A stretch of 64,000 bases of DNA from Actomonas sp051209155 (GTDB taxonomy: Bacteria; Verrucomicrobiota; Verrucomicrobiia; Opitutales; Opitutaceae): NCBI GenBank assembly GCA_051209155.1, contig JBPJGB010000004.1, one strand, 5' to 3'. Positions 14,034-24,620 of the stretch are shown in pieces. The notes beneath the pieces are model-generated. The model worked only from the letters and a program-made list of their open reading frames with translations, was not told the DNA's origin and made no database searches. Position numbers and translations under genes: made by a program. Numbering within the stretch: position 1 is the first letter of the stretch; each line of letters starts with the position of its first letter.

Positions 14034-14942
14034 ATGTCGCCCGTCACCGTTCGCGTCCCTGGCAGCACCTCCAATTGTGGCGCCGGCTTTGATACCCTCG
14101 GCCTCGCTTTGCAGATCTACAACCGCGTGCGGCTCACGCCGACCGATGGCGTTGCTGCCGGGGTGGGGCGTGGCGAACGGCCGTCCGACGAACGGGCAAC
14201 CGACCTGGTCGCCGAATCCATCGCCGCGTTTCAGGCGAACGTGCCGGGCGCCGAGGTGCCGGGTTTCCGCTATCGCATCGAAGGCGACGTGCCTCCGGCG
14301 CGCGGCTTGGGCTCGAGCGTGACCGTCTTGGCGGGCGTTATGGCCGGGCTCAATCACTGGGCCGGCTCGCCGCTCTCGCCGGAGGATATGGCGGCGGTGA
14401 TCACGAAGATCGAAGGTCACCCCGACAATGCCACCGCCGGGGTGCTGGGTGGGTTTTGCGTCGCCCGTTGTGGCGTCACGCCGGCCGACTACGCCGGACT
14501 CGTTCGTATCGAGATCGATGATACCTTGCGCTTTGTGGTCGTGTCGCCGGTGACGGAAGTCGCCACCAAGGCGTCGCGCGGCGTGCTGCCGACGCAACTG
14601 GCGCACCTCGACGCGGTGCGCAGCGTGAACAGTGCGGCCTACCTGACCGCGGCGCTGGCGACGCACAACTACGAGAACCTGCGCGGCGCGGTGGGAGATT
14701 TTCTGCACGAGCCCTATCGTTTGCCCGGCATCGTGGGCGCGGTGGAGGCGATCGCCGCCGGCGAGACTGCCGGCGGTCTTTGCGGTTGGTTGAGTGGCAG
14801 TGGCTCCAGTGTATTGTGCGTGAGTTTCGCCGAGCACGCTGAGCAGGTGGCGGCGGCTATGCGCGCCGCCTTTTCAGCCAAGGGCATCGAGAGTGCGGCA
14901 CACCTGTTGTGCGCCGACAATCGCGGGCTGGTGATCGAGTGA
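14034..14942 (+). CDS. thrB: Homoserine kinase
   Basis: 302 aa, GHMP kinase family. It phosphorylates homoserine on the way to threonine. The N-terminal VRVPGSTSNCGAGFDTLGLAL is the family start, the ATP-binding glycine loop is PARGLGSSVTVLAG near residue 88, and the C-terminal GHMP motif is CGWLSGSGSSVLCVS near residue 249. Lies 47 bp after smpB with no other threonine genes nearby, so thrA and thrC must be elsewhere. Confidence 0.94.
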   Translation: MSPVTVRVPGSTSNCGAGFDTLGLALQIYNRVRLTPTDGVAAGVGRGERPSDERATDLVAESIAAFQANVPGAEVPGFRYRIEGDVPPARGLGSSVTVLAGVMAGLNHWAGSPLSPEDMAAVITKIEGHPDNATAGVLGGFCVARCGVTPADYAGLVRIEIDDTLRFVVVSPVTEVATKASRGVLPTQLAHLDAVRSVNSAAYLTAALATHNYENLRGAVGDFLHEPYRLPGIVGAVEAIAAGETAGGLCGWLSGSGSSVLCVSFAEHAEQVAAAMRAAFSAKGIESAAHLLCADNRGLVIE

Positions 14943-14955
14943 CCAAGAGGGCGAA

Positions 14956-15348
14956 TCAGGCGGCACCGGCCGCCGGCCAATAGCGCCGGATGTGATCTGC
15001 CAGCACCTGGGCACCGAAGGGTTTGGCGAGAACGGCCTTCAGATTACCGATGCCACTGCGGTCGCGTTCGTCGAGGGCTTGGGCGTGGCCGGTGATCATG
15101 ATCGCCGGAGCGCCGGGGTGAATCTCGGCCGCGCGGCGGAGGAATTCCACGCCGTCGATTTCGGGCATGTAAAAATCGGTGACGATGATACCGACCTCGA
15201 GCGACTTCATGGCTTCGAGTGCCGCGGCGGGCCGGGCAAAGGTCGCCACGGGGCACTCCAGGTGTTCTTCCAGAATGACCGCCAGCAGGTCCAGATAGGA
15301 CTGCTCATCATCGACAATCACGGCGTGGGGCTGGCGGGGAGTGCTCAA
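14956..15348 (-). CDS. Stand-alone response regulator receiver protein
   Basis: 130 aa with one receiver domain: Asp13-Asp14 (AVIVDDEQ), phosphoacceptor Asp58 (IIVTDFYMPEIDG), Thr86 (AIMITGH) and Lys109 (VLAKPFG). No output domain. The YMPEIDGVEFL stretch is closer to ordinary CheY-like regulators than the two receivers at the window start. It converges on thrB with 13 bp between stops. Partner unknown. Confidence 0.9.
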   Translation of the reverse strand: MSTPRQPHAVIVDDEQSYLDLLAVILEEHLECPVATFARPAAALEAMKSLEVGIIVTDFYMPEIDGVEFLRRAAEIHPGAPAIMITGHAQALDERDRSGIGNLKAVLAKPFGAQVLADHIRRYWPAAGAA

Positions 15349-15467
15349 AACAGGTTTGTTTCGCGGAGCACTGTGCTAGGTTGTAATTCGCTGGCAGTAA
15401 AGCACTAGGTTCACTGCACGGTTGCGTTGCGGTTGCTTCATTTTACAGCATCAGCCTGCTTTCGATC

Positions 15468-15938
15468 ATGATTCACGTGGTGCTTTTTAATCCGGAAATA
15501 CCGCAGAACACCGGCAACATTGGCCGCATGTGTGCGCTGACGCGCTGCCGGTTGCATCTCGTGCATCCGCTCGGTTTCGAGATCACCGATCGGCATCTGA
15601 AACGGGCGGGAATGGATTATTGGCATGAGCTCGACGTGCATCACCACGCGGATTGGGCGGCGTTCAAGGCGAGCCCGGTCGCGCCACGTCGGCTGTGGCT
15701 GTTCACGACCAAAACGGAGCAGTCGTATTGGGACGTTCAATACGAGGATGGGGATGGGCTGGTCTTCGGCAACGAGGGCCACGGCGCGCCGGCATGGCTG
15801 CACGATGAGATCGGCCCGGGCCAGCGACTCACGATTCCCCACCGCAACGAAAGCCTGCGTTCGCTGAACCTGAGCACCGCGGCCGGCATCGCGACGTATG
15901 AGGTTATGCGTCAGCTTTGGCCGCGCGGCCAAAGCTGA
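15468..15938 (+). CDS. trmL: tRNA (cytidine/uridine-34 2'-O)-methyltransferase
   Basis: 156 aa SPOUT enzyme that uses SAM to methylate the wobble ribose of tRNA-Leu. The three SPOUT motifs are present: NTGNIGRMC near residue 14, GNEGHGAP near residue 102 and the knot-closing IPHRNESLRSLNLSTAAGIATYE. The short, single-domain length fits TrmL rather than the larger TrmH/RlmB proteins. Stands alone. Confidence 0.92.
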   Translation: MIHVVLFNPEIPQNTGNIGRMCALTRCRLHLVHPLGFEITDRHLKRAGMDYWHELDVHHHADWAAFKASPVAPRRLWLFTTKTEQSYWDVQYEDGDGLVFGNEGHGAPAWLHDEIGPGQRLTIPHRNESLRSLNLSTAAGIATYEVMRQLWPRGQS

Positions 15939-15954
15939 ACTCCGAACCTGAGGA

Positions 15955-16022
15955 ATTCCCAACAATCAAATCTCAAACCCGCGGGAGCGCTGGGTTGGGA
16001 TTGGTGCGGTTGTGATTTGGGA
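15955..16022. repeat. Imperfect inverted repeat between trmL and the ABC genes
   Basis: Arms resembling AATCTCAAACCC and GGGTTGGGATT surround a GC-rich centre, then GATTTGGGATTT. It is imperfect and AT-richer than its surroundings. It may act as a bidirectional terminator between the convergent genes, but there is no clean T run. Confidence 0.4.
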
Positions 16023-16042
16023 TTTACCGCACGCAGCGCGGT

Positions 16043-17023
16043 TCAGATTTCAGTCTTCAGGTGGCAGGAAACCTCGCGGCTTTGGAAAACCTCGAGCGCC
16101 GGCTTGTCGGTCTTGCAGACGTCCTTGGCGTGCGGGCAGCGCGGGTGGAAAGTGCAGCCGCTCGGCGGATTGATCGGAGAGGGCGGGTCGCCGGGAAGAA
16201 CGATGCGCTTGCGGTTGCGTTCTTCGTCCGGGTTCGGCGTGGGGATCGCGCTGACGAGGGCACGCGTGTAAGGGTGAGCCGGCCGGTCAATGATGTCTTC
16301 GGCGGTGCCGATCTCGACGATCTTGCCGAGATACATGACGGCGACGCGATCGGAGATGTGTTTCACCACGGAGAGGTCGTGGGCGATGAAGATGAGGCTG
16401 AGACCCATCTGACGCACGAGGTCGGCGAGCAGATTGAGGATCTGGGCCTGGATGGATACGTCGAGCGCGGACACCGGTTCGTCGGCGATGACGACCTTGG
16501 GTTTCAGCGCGAGGGCGCGGGCGATGGCGATGCGTTGGCGTTGGCCCCCCGAAAATTCGTGGGGATACTTCTGCATGTAGCGCGGGGAAAGACCGACCGT
16601 CTTCATGAGTTCGGTGACCCGGGCGGTCACCTCGGAAGCGGTGCAGACCTTGTGCACGAGCAAAGGCTCGGCGAGCGTCGCAAAGACCGTGGCGCGCGGG
16701 TTGAGCGACGCATAGGGGTCTTGGAAGACCATTTGCAGGTCGCGGCGGATGGAGAGCACATCGTCCTCCGAGGCCGAGGTGAGGTTGCGACCTTCCAGCA
16801 CGACGGTGCCACCGGTGGTCGGCACCAGCTGCATCACGGTGCGGGCGAGGGTGGATTTGCCGCAGCCGGATTCTCCGACCAAGCCGAGGACCTCGCCTTG
16901 TTTGACCTTGAGGTCCACGCCGTCGACGGCCTTCACGGTGCCGACGGTTTTTTTGACGAGGAAGCCCTTCTTGATCGGGAAGTGCGTCTGGAGGTTCTGC
17001 AGTTCGAGAATGGTCTCAGGCAT
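16043..17023 (-). CDS. Oligopeptide/dipeptide ABC transporter ATP-binding protein (OppF/DppF-like)
   Basis: 326 aa. Walker A is GESGCGKSTLART near residue 53, the signature is SGGQRQRIAIARAL near residue 160, and Walker B is VVIADEPVSALD. The C-terminal extension carries the Cys motif (CTFHPRCPHAKDVC) typical of oligopeptide importer ATPases. It pairs with the OppD-like gene 15 bp upstream to form the usual heterodimer on the cytoplasmic face. No permease or binding-protein genes adjoin, so the substrate (peptide, nickel or sugar) is not determined. Confidence 0.9.
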   Translation of the reverse strand: MPETILELQNLQTHFPIKKGFLVKKTVGTVKAVDGVDLKVKQGEVLGLVGESGCGKSTLARTVMQLVPTTGGTVVLEGRNLTSASEDDVLSIRRDLQMVFQDPYASLNPRATVFATLAEPLLVHKVCTASEVTARVTELMKTVGLSPRYMQKYPHEFSGGQRQRIAIARALALKPKVVIADEPVSALDVSIQAQILNLLADLVRQMGLSLIFIAHDLSVVKHISDRVAVMYLGKIVEIGTAEDIIDRPAHPYTRALVSAIPTPNPDEERNRKRIVLPGDPPSPINPPSGCTFHPRCPHAKDVCKTDKPALEVFQSREVSCHLKTEI

Positions 17024-17038
17024 GGTTCGTTCCTCCGC

Positions 17039-18019
17039 TTAGATTTCGCCGGCTTGGACGCGCAGGCAGGTTTGACGGTGATGGTCGTTGATCGGTTCGA
17101 GCGTGGGGGCGTGGCCTTCGCGGCAGCGGTCGACCGCGTATTCGCAGCGGGCGGCGAAGGAACAACCGGGCAGCGGCTTCGACAGATCGGGCGGCAGGCC
17201 CTTGATGGTGTAGAGTTCGGCGCCCTTCGGCTGCATCGAGGGGATCGAACGTTGCAGGGCCTTGGTGTAGGGATGCTTCGGTTCGTAAAAGAGGGTGCGG
17301 GTGTCGGCAGTCTCGACGATCTTGCCGGCATACATCACCTGCACGCGGTCGCAGAGGCCGGAGACGACACCGAGGTCGTGGGTGATGAAGATGACCGCCA
17401 TGCCGATCTCCTCCTGCATCTTCTGGATGAGTTCGAGGATCTGGGCCTGCACCGTGACGTCGAGGGCGGTGGTCGGCTCGTCGGCGATGAGCAGCTCGGG
17501 TTTGGTGATCAGCGCCATGGCAATCATCACCCGCTGACGCATGCCGCCGGAGAACTCGTGGGGAAAGTAGTGGATGCGGCTGGCGGCGTCGTTGATGCCG
17601 ACGAGGTCGAGCATTTCGAGGGCGCGCTTGAGGGCGTCGGCCTTGGAGATGTCCTCGTGGATGAGAAGCGGTTCGATGAGCTGGTCGCTGATCCGCATAT
17701 AGGGGTTCAGCGAGGTCATCGGATCCTGGAAGATCATGCTGACGCGCTTGCCGCGAATGGAGCGGGCCTGCTTGGCCGTGCAGTTCAGCAGGTCGACGCC
17801 ATCGAACATCGCCGTGCCGCTTTCAATGCGGCCGGGAGGCGTGGGGATGAGCCCCATGAGCGAATAGCAGGTGACCGATTTGCCGGAGCCGGATTCGCCG
17901 ACGATGCCGAGGGTTTCGCCGCGATCGAGGTCGAAGCTGACGCCATCTACGGCGCGGTAGGTCCCATTGCGGGTGTGGAAGTAGGTGCGGAGGTCGTTAA
18001 CTGAAAGAAGAGACATCAA
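17039..18019 (-). CDS. Oligopeptide/dipeptide ABC transporter ATP-binding protein (OppD/DppD-like)
   Basis: 326 aa. Walker A is GESGSGKSVTCYSLMGL near residue 40, the signature is SGGMRQRVMIAMAL, and Walker B is LLIADEPTTALD. The C-terminal oligopeptide domain has CSFAARCEYAVDRC. The SVTCYSLMGL variant after Walker A and the GMRQRV signature mark the D rather than the F subunit. First gene of a two-gene unit. The missing permease genes are unusual, since these systems are normally five-gene operons. Confidence 0.9.
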   Translation of the reverse strand: MMSLLSVNDLRTYFHTRNGTYRAVDGVSFDLDRGETLGIVGESGSGKSVTCYSLMGLIPTPPGRIESGTAMFDGVDLLNCTAKQARSIRGKRVSMIFQDPMTSLNPYMRISDQLIEPLLIHEDISKADALKRALEMLDLVGINDAASRIHYFPHEFSGGMRQRVMIAMALITKPELLIADEPTTALDVTVQAQILELIQKMQEEIGMAVIFITHDLGVVSGLCDRVQVMYAGKIVETADTRTLFYEPKHPYTKALQRSIPSMQPKGAELYTIKGLPPDLSKPLPGCSFAARCEYAVDRCREGHAPTLEPINDHHRQTCLRVQAGEI

Positions 18020-18112
18020 TCAGGGGGCTCGAGTTGGTTGTGTGTGTGGCAGGAGCTACCGCCAATTTTCGCGGCGGGGCAAGTGCCTTCGGCAGAGCGA
18101 GGGCGATGCCAA

Positions 18113-19030
18113 TCAGGCGCGATAAACGTCGGGGTAGCCTTCGCCGCGGCGTTTGTAGCGCTTGTGGACCCAAAAATACTGCTCCGGCGCGCGCTTCACC
18201 TGTTCCTCGATGAAGTGGTTTACGCGCAGCGCGTCGGCGGTGTGGTCGCCGGAGGGGAAATTCTCCCACGGCGGAAACACCTGCAGTTCGTAGCTGCCGT
18301 CAGTCAGGCGCCGGGCGAAGTAGGGAATCACCCGGCAACCACTCATCTGGGCGATGCGAGACGTGGCGACGTTGGTGATGGCCGGTTCGCCAAAGAAGGG
18401 GAGGATCTCGGACATTTTGGTCTTCTTGCCTTGGTCGGGCGCATACCAGACAAGGCCGCCGGACTTGAGGACCCGAAGCAGTCCGCGCAGGTCGTCAAAG
18501 GGGATGGCCGAACGCAGGTGCTTCTCGCGGTTGGACCGCATGATGCCGGCGACGACCGGGTTGTTGGGGTCGCGGTAAAGGGCATTGAACTCGATCTGCT
18601 CATTGACGATGCGGGCGCCCATTTCGAGCAGGGTAACGTGGGCGGTGACGACGAGGGCGCCTTTGCCGGCCTTGGCCGCAGTGACGAGATGCTCCTTGCC
18701 GATGATCTTGAAGGGCGGCAGGCGATGGGACGGTGACCACCACGCGGCGCAGGTTTCAAACAGGCCGAGCGCCAGCGAACGGTAGTGGGCGCGGGCCAGT
18801 CGCCGGCGGTCGCTCTCGCTCAGATCGGGGAAGGCGAGTTTGAGGTTGATCAGCGTCACGCGGCGGCGCACCGGGATCACGTGAAAGATCAGCGTGCCGA
18901 GCACGGTGGCGAGGGCGCGCTTGCACGACCAAGGCAGGTAATTGAGCAGGTAGAACACACCCAGGCCAAACCAGGTGGGCCAATATTTGGGATGGGCGAG
19001 GTGGGAGGATTCGCTGCGGCGCGTGGACAT
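18113..19030 (-). CDS. Lysophospholipid / lipid A acyltransferase (LpxL/HtrB-like)
   Basis: 305 aa. One N-terminal membrane anchor lies around residues 18-38. The catalytic H-x4-E motif is in VVTAHVTLLEMG near residue 165, followed by FNALYRDPNNP, APDQGKKTKMSEILPFFGEPA and a C-terminal FIEEQVKRAPEQYFWVHKRYK, which is the family ending. Such enzymes add secondary acyl chains to lipid A or related lipids on the cytoplasmic side of the inner membrane. The acceptor is inferred from homology only. The adjacent sulfotransferase gene is 17 bp upstream and co-oriented. Confidence 0.88.
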   Translation of the reverse strand: MSTRRSESSHLAHPKYWPTWFGLGVFYLLNYLPWSCKRALATVLGTLIFHVIPVRRRVTLINLKLAFPDLSESDRRRLARAHYRSLALGLFETCAAWWSPSHRLPPFKIIGKEHLVTAAKAGKGALVVTAHVTLLEMGARIVNEQIEFNALYRDPNNPVVAGIMRSNREKHLRSAIPFDDLRGLLRVLKSGGLVWYAPDQGKKTKMSEILPFFGEPAITNVATSRIAQMSGCRVIPYFARRLTDGSYELQVFPPWENFPSGDHTADALRVNHFIEEQVKRAPEQYFWVHKRYKRRGEGYPDVYRA

Positions 19031-19047
19031 CGGGTCGAGAGACGGAA

Positions 19048-19857
19048 TCAGAGACCTTGCCAGGAATCGCGCTCGTAGCCGAAGCGCTCAAAGTCGATCG
19101 CGTAAAGGCGGTGGACGCGTTCGGCGAGCTCGGCGGTGTAAACGGGCTCGGTGATTTTGCCGGAGGCGTTGGTGGGGCGGGCAAGCTTTTCCGCCACCCA
19201 CTCGGCGGGGATGCCGGTGAGCGCGAGCGTGTCGGCCATGCCGCTGACGAACTCGGTCTCCATGTGGTAGGTGTGTCGGTAGGGCACGTGGTCGGCGAGC
19301 AGCACGGAGCGTTGCGTATCCCAATGCTGGTTACGGCGGCCTTCCGGTTGGGACTCGATGTAGCTGAGGAACGAGGCGAAGGGAAAAGGCGCGTCGTCGG
19401 TGGCGCCGGGCAGACCGCGTTCGGCGGCGAAACGACGGAGCTCCGGCACGAGTTTGCGCATGCTGCGGGGGTATTGGGGCGAGTTGAAGCCCTTCACCAA
19501 TTTGTCGTTCCAAGCCGAAAGCACGCGGGCGTAGGGGTTGCGGACGAAGCAGCGGAAGTCGTAGTCCTCCGGATGATTGAAGGCGTGAAAGTAATCCGCC
19601 AGCGGCGCCGTGGTGTAGCGTCGGGTGCGGTTGAACGGCCACAGCCGGCCGAGCTGGGGTTTGGCGCCGGCCTCCGTGAGACCCTCAACGAGGACCTGGC
19701 GAAAGGCGGTCGAGCCGACTTTGGGGTTGAGCAAGACCGCGAGCCCGAGATCGCGGCGGATGTAACACTTGAAGGGACTGAAGTGAGGTTGGCGAAAAAC
19801 GGTCCAGGCGCTGGCGGCGGCGGTGGAGGCGGGCGAGGCTGGAACGGTGTCGGACAT
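19048..19857 (-). CDS. Sulfotransferase family 2 protein
   Basis: 269 aa. The PAPS-binding features are visible: NPKVGSTAFRQ near residue 44 is the 5'-phosphosulfate loop and FVRNPYARVLSAWNDKL near residue 104 is the 3'-phosphate loop. The family (Sulfotransfer_2, as in carbohydrate sulfotransferases) places sulfate on glycans. Unlike eukaryotic members there is no N-terminal membrane anchor. It could use the PAPS made by the cysDN/cysC genes 37 kb away. Co-oriented with the lipid acyltransferase, which hints at a sulfated envelope glycan or lipid; that link is inference. Confidence 0.82.
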   Translation of the reverse strand: MSDTVPASPASTAAASAWTVFRQPHFSPFKCYIRRDLGLAVLLNPKVGSTAFRQVLVEGLTEAGAKPQLGRLWPFNRTRRYTTAPLADYFHAFNHPEDYDFRCFVRNPYARVLSAWNDKLVKGFNSPQYPRSMRKLVPELRRFAAERGLPGATDDAPFPFASFLSYIESQPEGRRNQHWDTQRSVLLADHVPYRHTYHMETEFVSGMADTLALTGIPAEWVAEKLARPTNASGKITEPVYTAELAERVHRLYAIDFERFGYERDSWQGL

Positions 19858-20042
19858 GTGGCGGATCGGAGGCGAGTGACGACGTTGGAAAGGGAGGCCG
19901 CGCGGGGGAAGGCTAAAGCGGGGACGTGGTGTGGGGCAGCGCGAGCGGACGGCCTGGCGGTCCGGCCCAACCGCTTCCGCCCGCTTTCGAGGTTGGCATG
20001 CCTGCGGGAGGTGCTTTTTGCTGGCTGACTTTTTCGCACACC

Positions 20043-21317
20043 ATGCTTGATCCCAAACTCCTCCGTGAATCGCCGGACCTCGTTCGCGCCGCGATCGCCA
20101 AGAAGCACCTCGATGTCGACCTGGACGCGGTCATCGCGCTCGATGCGCGTTGGCGTCAGCAACTGAGCGAGGTCGAGTCCCTCCGTGCGCAGCAAAAGGC
20201 CGTCAATGGCGAGATGGCCCAGTTGGCCAAAGGTTCGCCGGAGTTCATGGCCAAGGTGGGCGAAATGAAGGCGCTCAAGGGCGACGTGAAGGCCAAAGAA
20301 GACGAGCTGCGCGAAACCGAGACGGCCTGGCAGGCCGCGATGCTGGAGCTGCCCAACCTGCCGCACGTGTCGGTGCCGGAAGGGCGCAATGGCGACGACA
20401 ACGTCGTGCATGCGACGCATGGCGACGTGAACGCGGTGTCGTCGGTGGCCAAGCCGCACTGGGAAATCCCGGGCTTCGACAAGGCGTTCGACTTCGCGCG
20501 CGGCGCCAAGGTGACCGGCGCGGGCTTTCCGTTCTACATTGGCGACGGCGCCCGCCTCGTGCGCGCGCTACTGCACTTCTTTTTGGATGAGGCCGGTCAG
20601 GCGGGTTACGTGGAAGTGAACCCGCCGATCTTCGTCAACGCAGCCAGCGCGACGGCCACCGGCCAATTGCCCGACAAGGAAGGGCAGATGTATGAGACGG
20701 TGAACGACCAGCTCTACGCGGTGCCGACGGCCGAGGTGCCGCTGACCAATTTCTTCCGCGATGAGATCATCGATGAGGCGGCCCTACCGGTGAAGCGTTG
20801 CGCTTACACGCCGTGTTTCCGGCGCGAAGCCGGCAGCTACGGCAAGGACGTGCGCGGACTGAATCGCCTGCACCAGTTCGATAAGGTCGAGCTGCTCAAG
20901 TGGGTGCACCCCTCGACCAGTTTCGCCGAATTGGACGCGCTGCGCGGCGATGCCGAGCGATTGCTGCAGAAACTCGAACTGCCGTATCGCGTGCTGCTCA
21001 TGTGCGGCGGCGACCTCGGTTTCGCGCAGGCGAAGAAGTATGACCTCGAAGTCTGGTCGGCCGGCCAGCAGCGCTGGCTGGAGGTGTCGAGCTGTTCGAA
21101 CTTTGAAGCCTTCCAAGCGCGGCGGGCGAAGATCCGTTACCGGCCGGCGGGCGGCGAGGCCAAGCCGGAGCTGGTGCACACCCTCAATGGTTCGGGCCTG
21201 GCGGTGCCGCGTGTGCTCGCGGCCTTGCTCGAAAACAACCTGCAAGACGATGGTTCGGTGAAATTGCCGGCGGCGCTGGTGCCGTATTTCGGCCGCGACA
21301 CGGTTCGCTTCAGCTGA
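20043..21317 (+). CDS. serS: Seryl-tRNA synthetase
   Basis: 424 aa from the ATG at 20043 (MLDPKLLRESPDLVRAAIAKKH). A longer in-frame extension exists but lacks similarity to the family. The N-terminal coiled-coil arm that grips tRNA-Ser spans about residues 25-100. Class II motif 2 is CFRREAGSYGKDVRGLNRLHQF and motif 3 is LNGSGLAVPRVLAALLENN. Full length. tilS follows 33 bp later, so both genes probably share a transcript. Confidence 0.96.
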   Translation: MLDPKLLRESPDLVRAAIAKKHLDVDLDAVIALDARWRQQLSEVESLRAQQKAVNGEMAQLAKGSPEFMAKVGEMKALKGDVKAKEDELRETETAWQAAMLELPNLPHVSVPEGRNGDDNVVHATHGDVNAVSSVAKPHWEIPGFDKAFDFARGAKVTGAGFPFYIGDGARLVRALLHFFLDEAGQAGYVEVNPPIFVNAASATATGQLPDKEGQMYETVNDQLYAVPTAEVPLTNFFRDEIIDEAALPVKRCAYTPCFRREAGSYGKDVRGLNRLHQFDKVELLKWVHPSTSFAELDALRGDAERLLQKLELPYRVLLMCGGDLGFAQAKKYDLEVWSAGQQRWLEVSSCSNFEAFQARRAKIRYRPAGGEAKPELVHTLNGSGLAVPRVLAALLENNLQDDGSVKLPAALVPYFGRDTVRFS

Positions 21318-21350
21318 GCCGGGCGAACGCCTCCACCACCAATCTCGCCG

Positions 21351-22382
21351 ATGCCGTCCGCGAAACCGAGCAAATGGCAGCGGGTCGGGATGCGGTTGGG
21401 CGAGCTGGTGCCGATGGAGGCGCTGCATCCGGCGACCGTGGCCGCGGTGCGACCCGGCGAAGCCGGGCATCGTGGGCTCTGGGTCTTGGCCTGCTCGGGG
21501 GGCAGCGACTCGGTAGCCTTGGTGCTCGCGGTCTGGGCCGCCTGGCCGACCAAGCGCGGGCAGTTGGTGCTGGCGCACTTTGATCACCGATTGCGCGGTC
21601 GGGCCTCGACGGCCGATGCGCGGTTTTGTGCCCGTTTGGCCACGGGGCTGGGCATCCGATTTGAAGGTGGGCGGTGGGAGAATCCGCCCGTGGCGCCCAG
21701 TGAGGCAGTCGCCCGGGCCGCCCGACAGGGTTTTCTGGAGCAGGTTTGCCGCCGGCATCGGGCCAAGGTGGTGTGGACTGGGCACCAACAAGACGACGTG
21801 GCGGAGACCCTGCTCATGCGGCTCGCCCGGGGCAGTGGCACGGCGGGACTGGCGGCACCGCGCCCGGTGCAGGAAACTGGCACGGGGCGATGGCGGCTGC
21901 GGCCGCTCTTGAACCTGTCGCGTGAAGCCTTGCGCAAGCATCTGATCGAGGCCGGTGCCACGTGGCGGGAGGATCACACCAACGCGAATGGAGATTATTT
22001 GCGCAATCGTATGCGGGCGAATGTTTTGCCGATCTGGATCGACGCCGCCCAGCGGGATGCGTTGGCCGGCGCCGCGCTCAGCCGCGAGCTATTGGAGGAA
22101 GATGCCACCGCGCTCGATCAGTGGTTGGAGGACGTGGACCCAATCGAGGCGGACGGATCATTGTCCTTGCGAAAATTGGCCGGCAAACCGGCGGCGCTGT
22201 GGCGGAGAGCCTTGCACGCTTGGCTGGGGCGGCAGGCGGATTCGGGGGATTTGTCCCGGACGGGCTTCGAAAATTTACTCGCTCTGGCGCGTGATGGCGC
22301 CACCCGGCGATTCAGTCTGGGGAAGGGCGGTTTTGTGCGAATTCGCCGCGGCCGGTTGTTTTTTGAGAAACTATCGGCCTGA
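21351..22382 (+). CDS. tilS: tRNA(Ile)-lysidine synthetase
   Basis: 343 aa. It converts C34 of the CAU-anticodon tRNA-Ile to lysidine. The PP-loop SGGSDSVALVLA is near residue 49, followed by LAHFDHRLRG and VVWTGHQQDDVAETLLMRLARG, both typical of TilS. ENGDYLRNRMRANVLP-like sequence near residue 215 closes the catalytic domain. The C-terminal part is shorter than in E. coli, as in many bacteria. Confidence 0.93.
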   Translation: MPSAKPSKWQRVGMRLGELVPMEALHPATVAAVRPGEAGHRGLWVLACSGGSDSVALVLAVWAAWPTKRGQLVLAHFDHRLRGRASTADARFCARLATGLGIRFEGGRWENPPVAPSEAVARAARQGFLEQVCRRHRAKVVWTGHQQDDVAETLLMRLARGSGTAGLAAPRPVQETGTGRWRLRPLLNLSREALRKHLIEAGATWREDHTNANGDYLRNRMRANVLPIWIDAAQRDALAGAALSRELLEEDATALDQWLEDVDPIEADGSLSLRKLAGKPAALWRRALHAWLGRQADSGDLSRTGFENLLALARDGATRRFSLGKGGFVRIRRGRLFFEKLSA

Positions 22383-22485
22383 TTCGGGGTATGGAGGGGA
22401 GGACATCTCCTCAGAAAACCCGACGGCGGGTTCGTTGACTTATCTTCACGGAACCGCCACCTTCACCGTTTAGTCCCAAGATTTA

Positions 22486-24507
<2,022 letters not shown>

Positions 24508-24539
24508 CGTTTTCGGCGCCCGATTGTTCGCCCCTTTTC

Positions 24540-24575
24540 ACGACGCAGGTGTGCCGCCTGCGTCGTTTTTGTTTT
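24540..24575 (+). terminator. Terminator of ftsH
   Basis: A 10-bp perfect stem (ACGACGCAGG / CCTGCGTCGT) with a 7-nt loop and a T-rich tail, 33 bp after ftsH. Confidence 0.92.
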
Positions 24576-24620
24576 CGCATAGGCGGGGTGCTCCGGCTCA
24601 AGCTCTGCCTCCCGTTCGCC

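Noticed and set aside
16061..18004. 647-codon frame antisense to the two ABC ATPase genes
   Set aside because: Compositional mirror of the real genes, crossing the boundary between them, with no recognisable domain.
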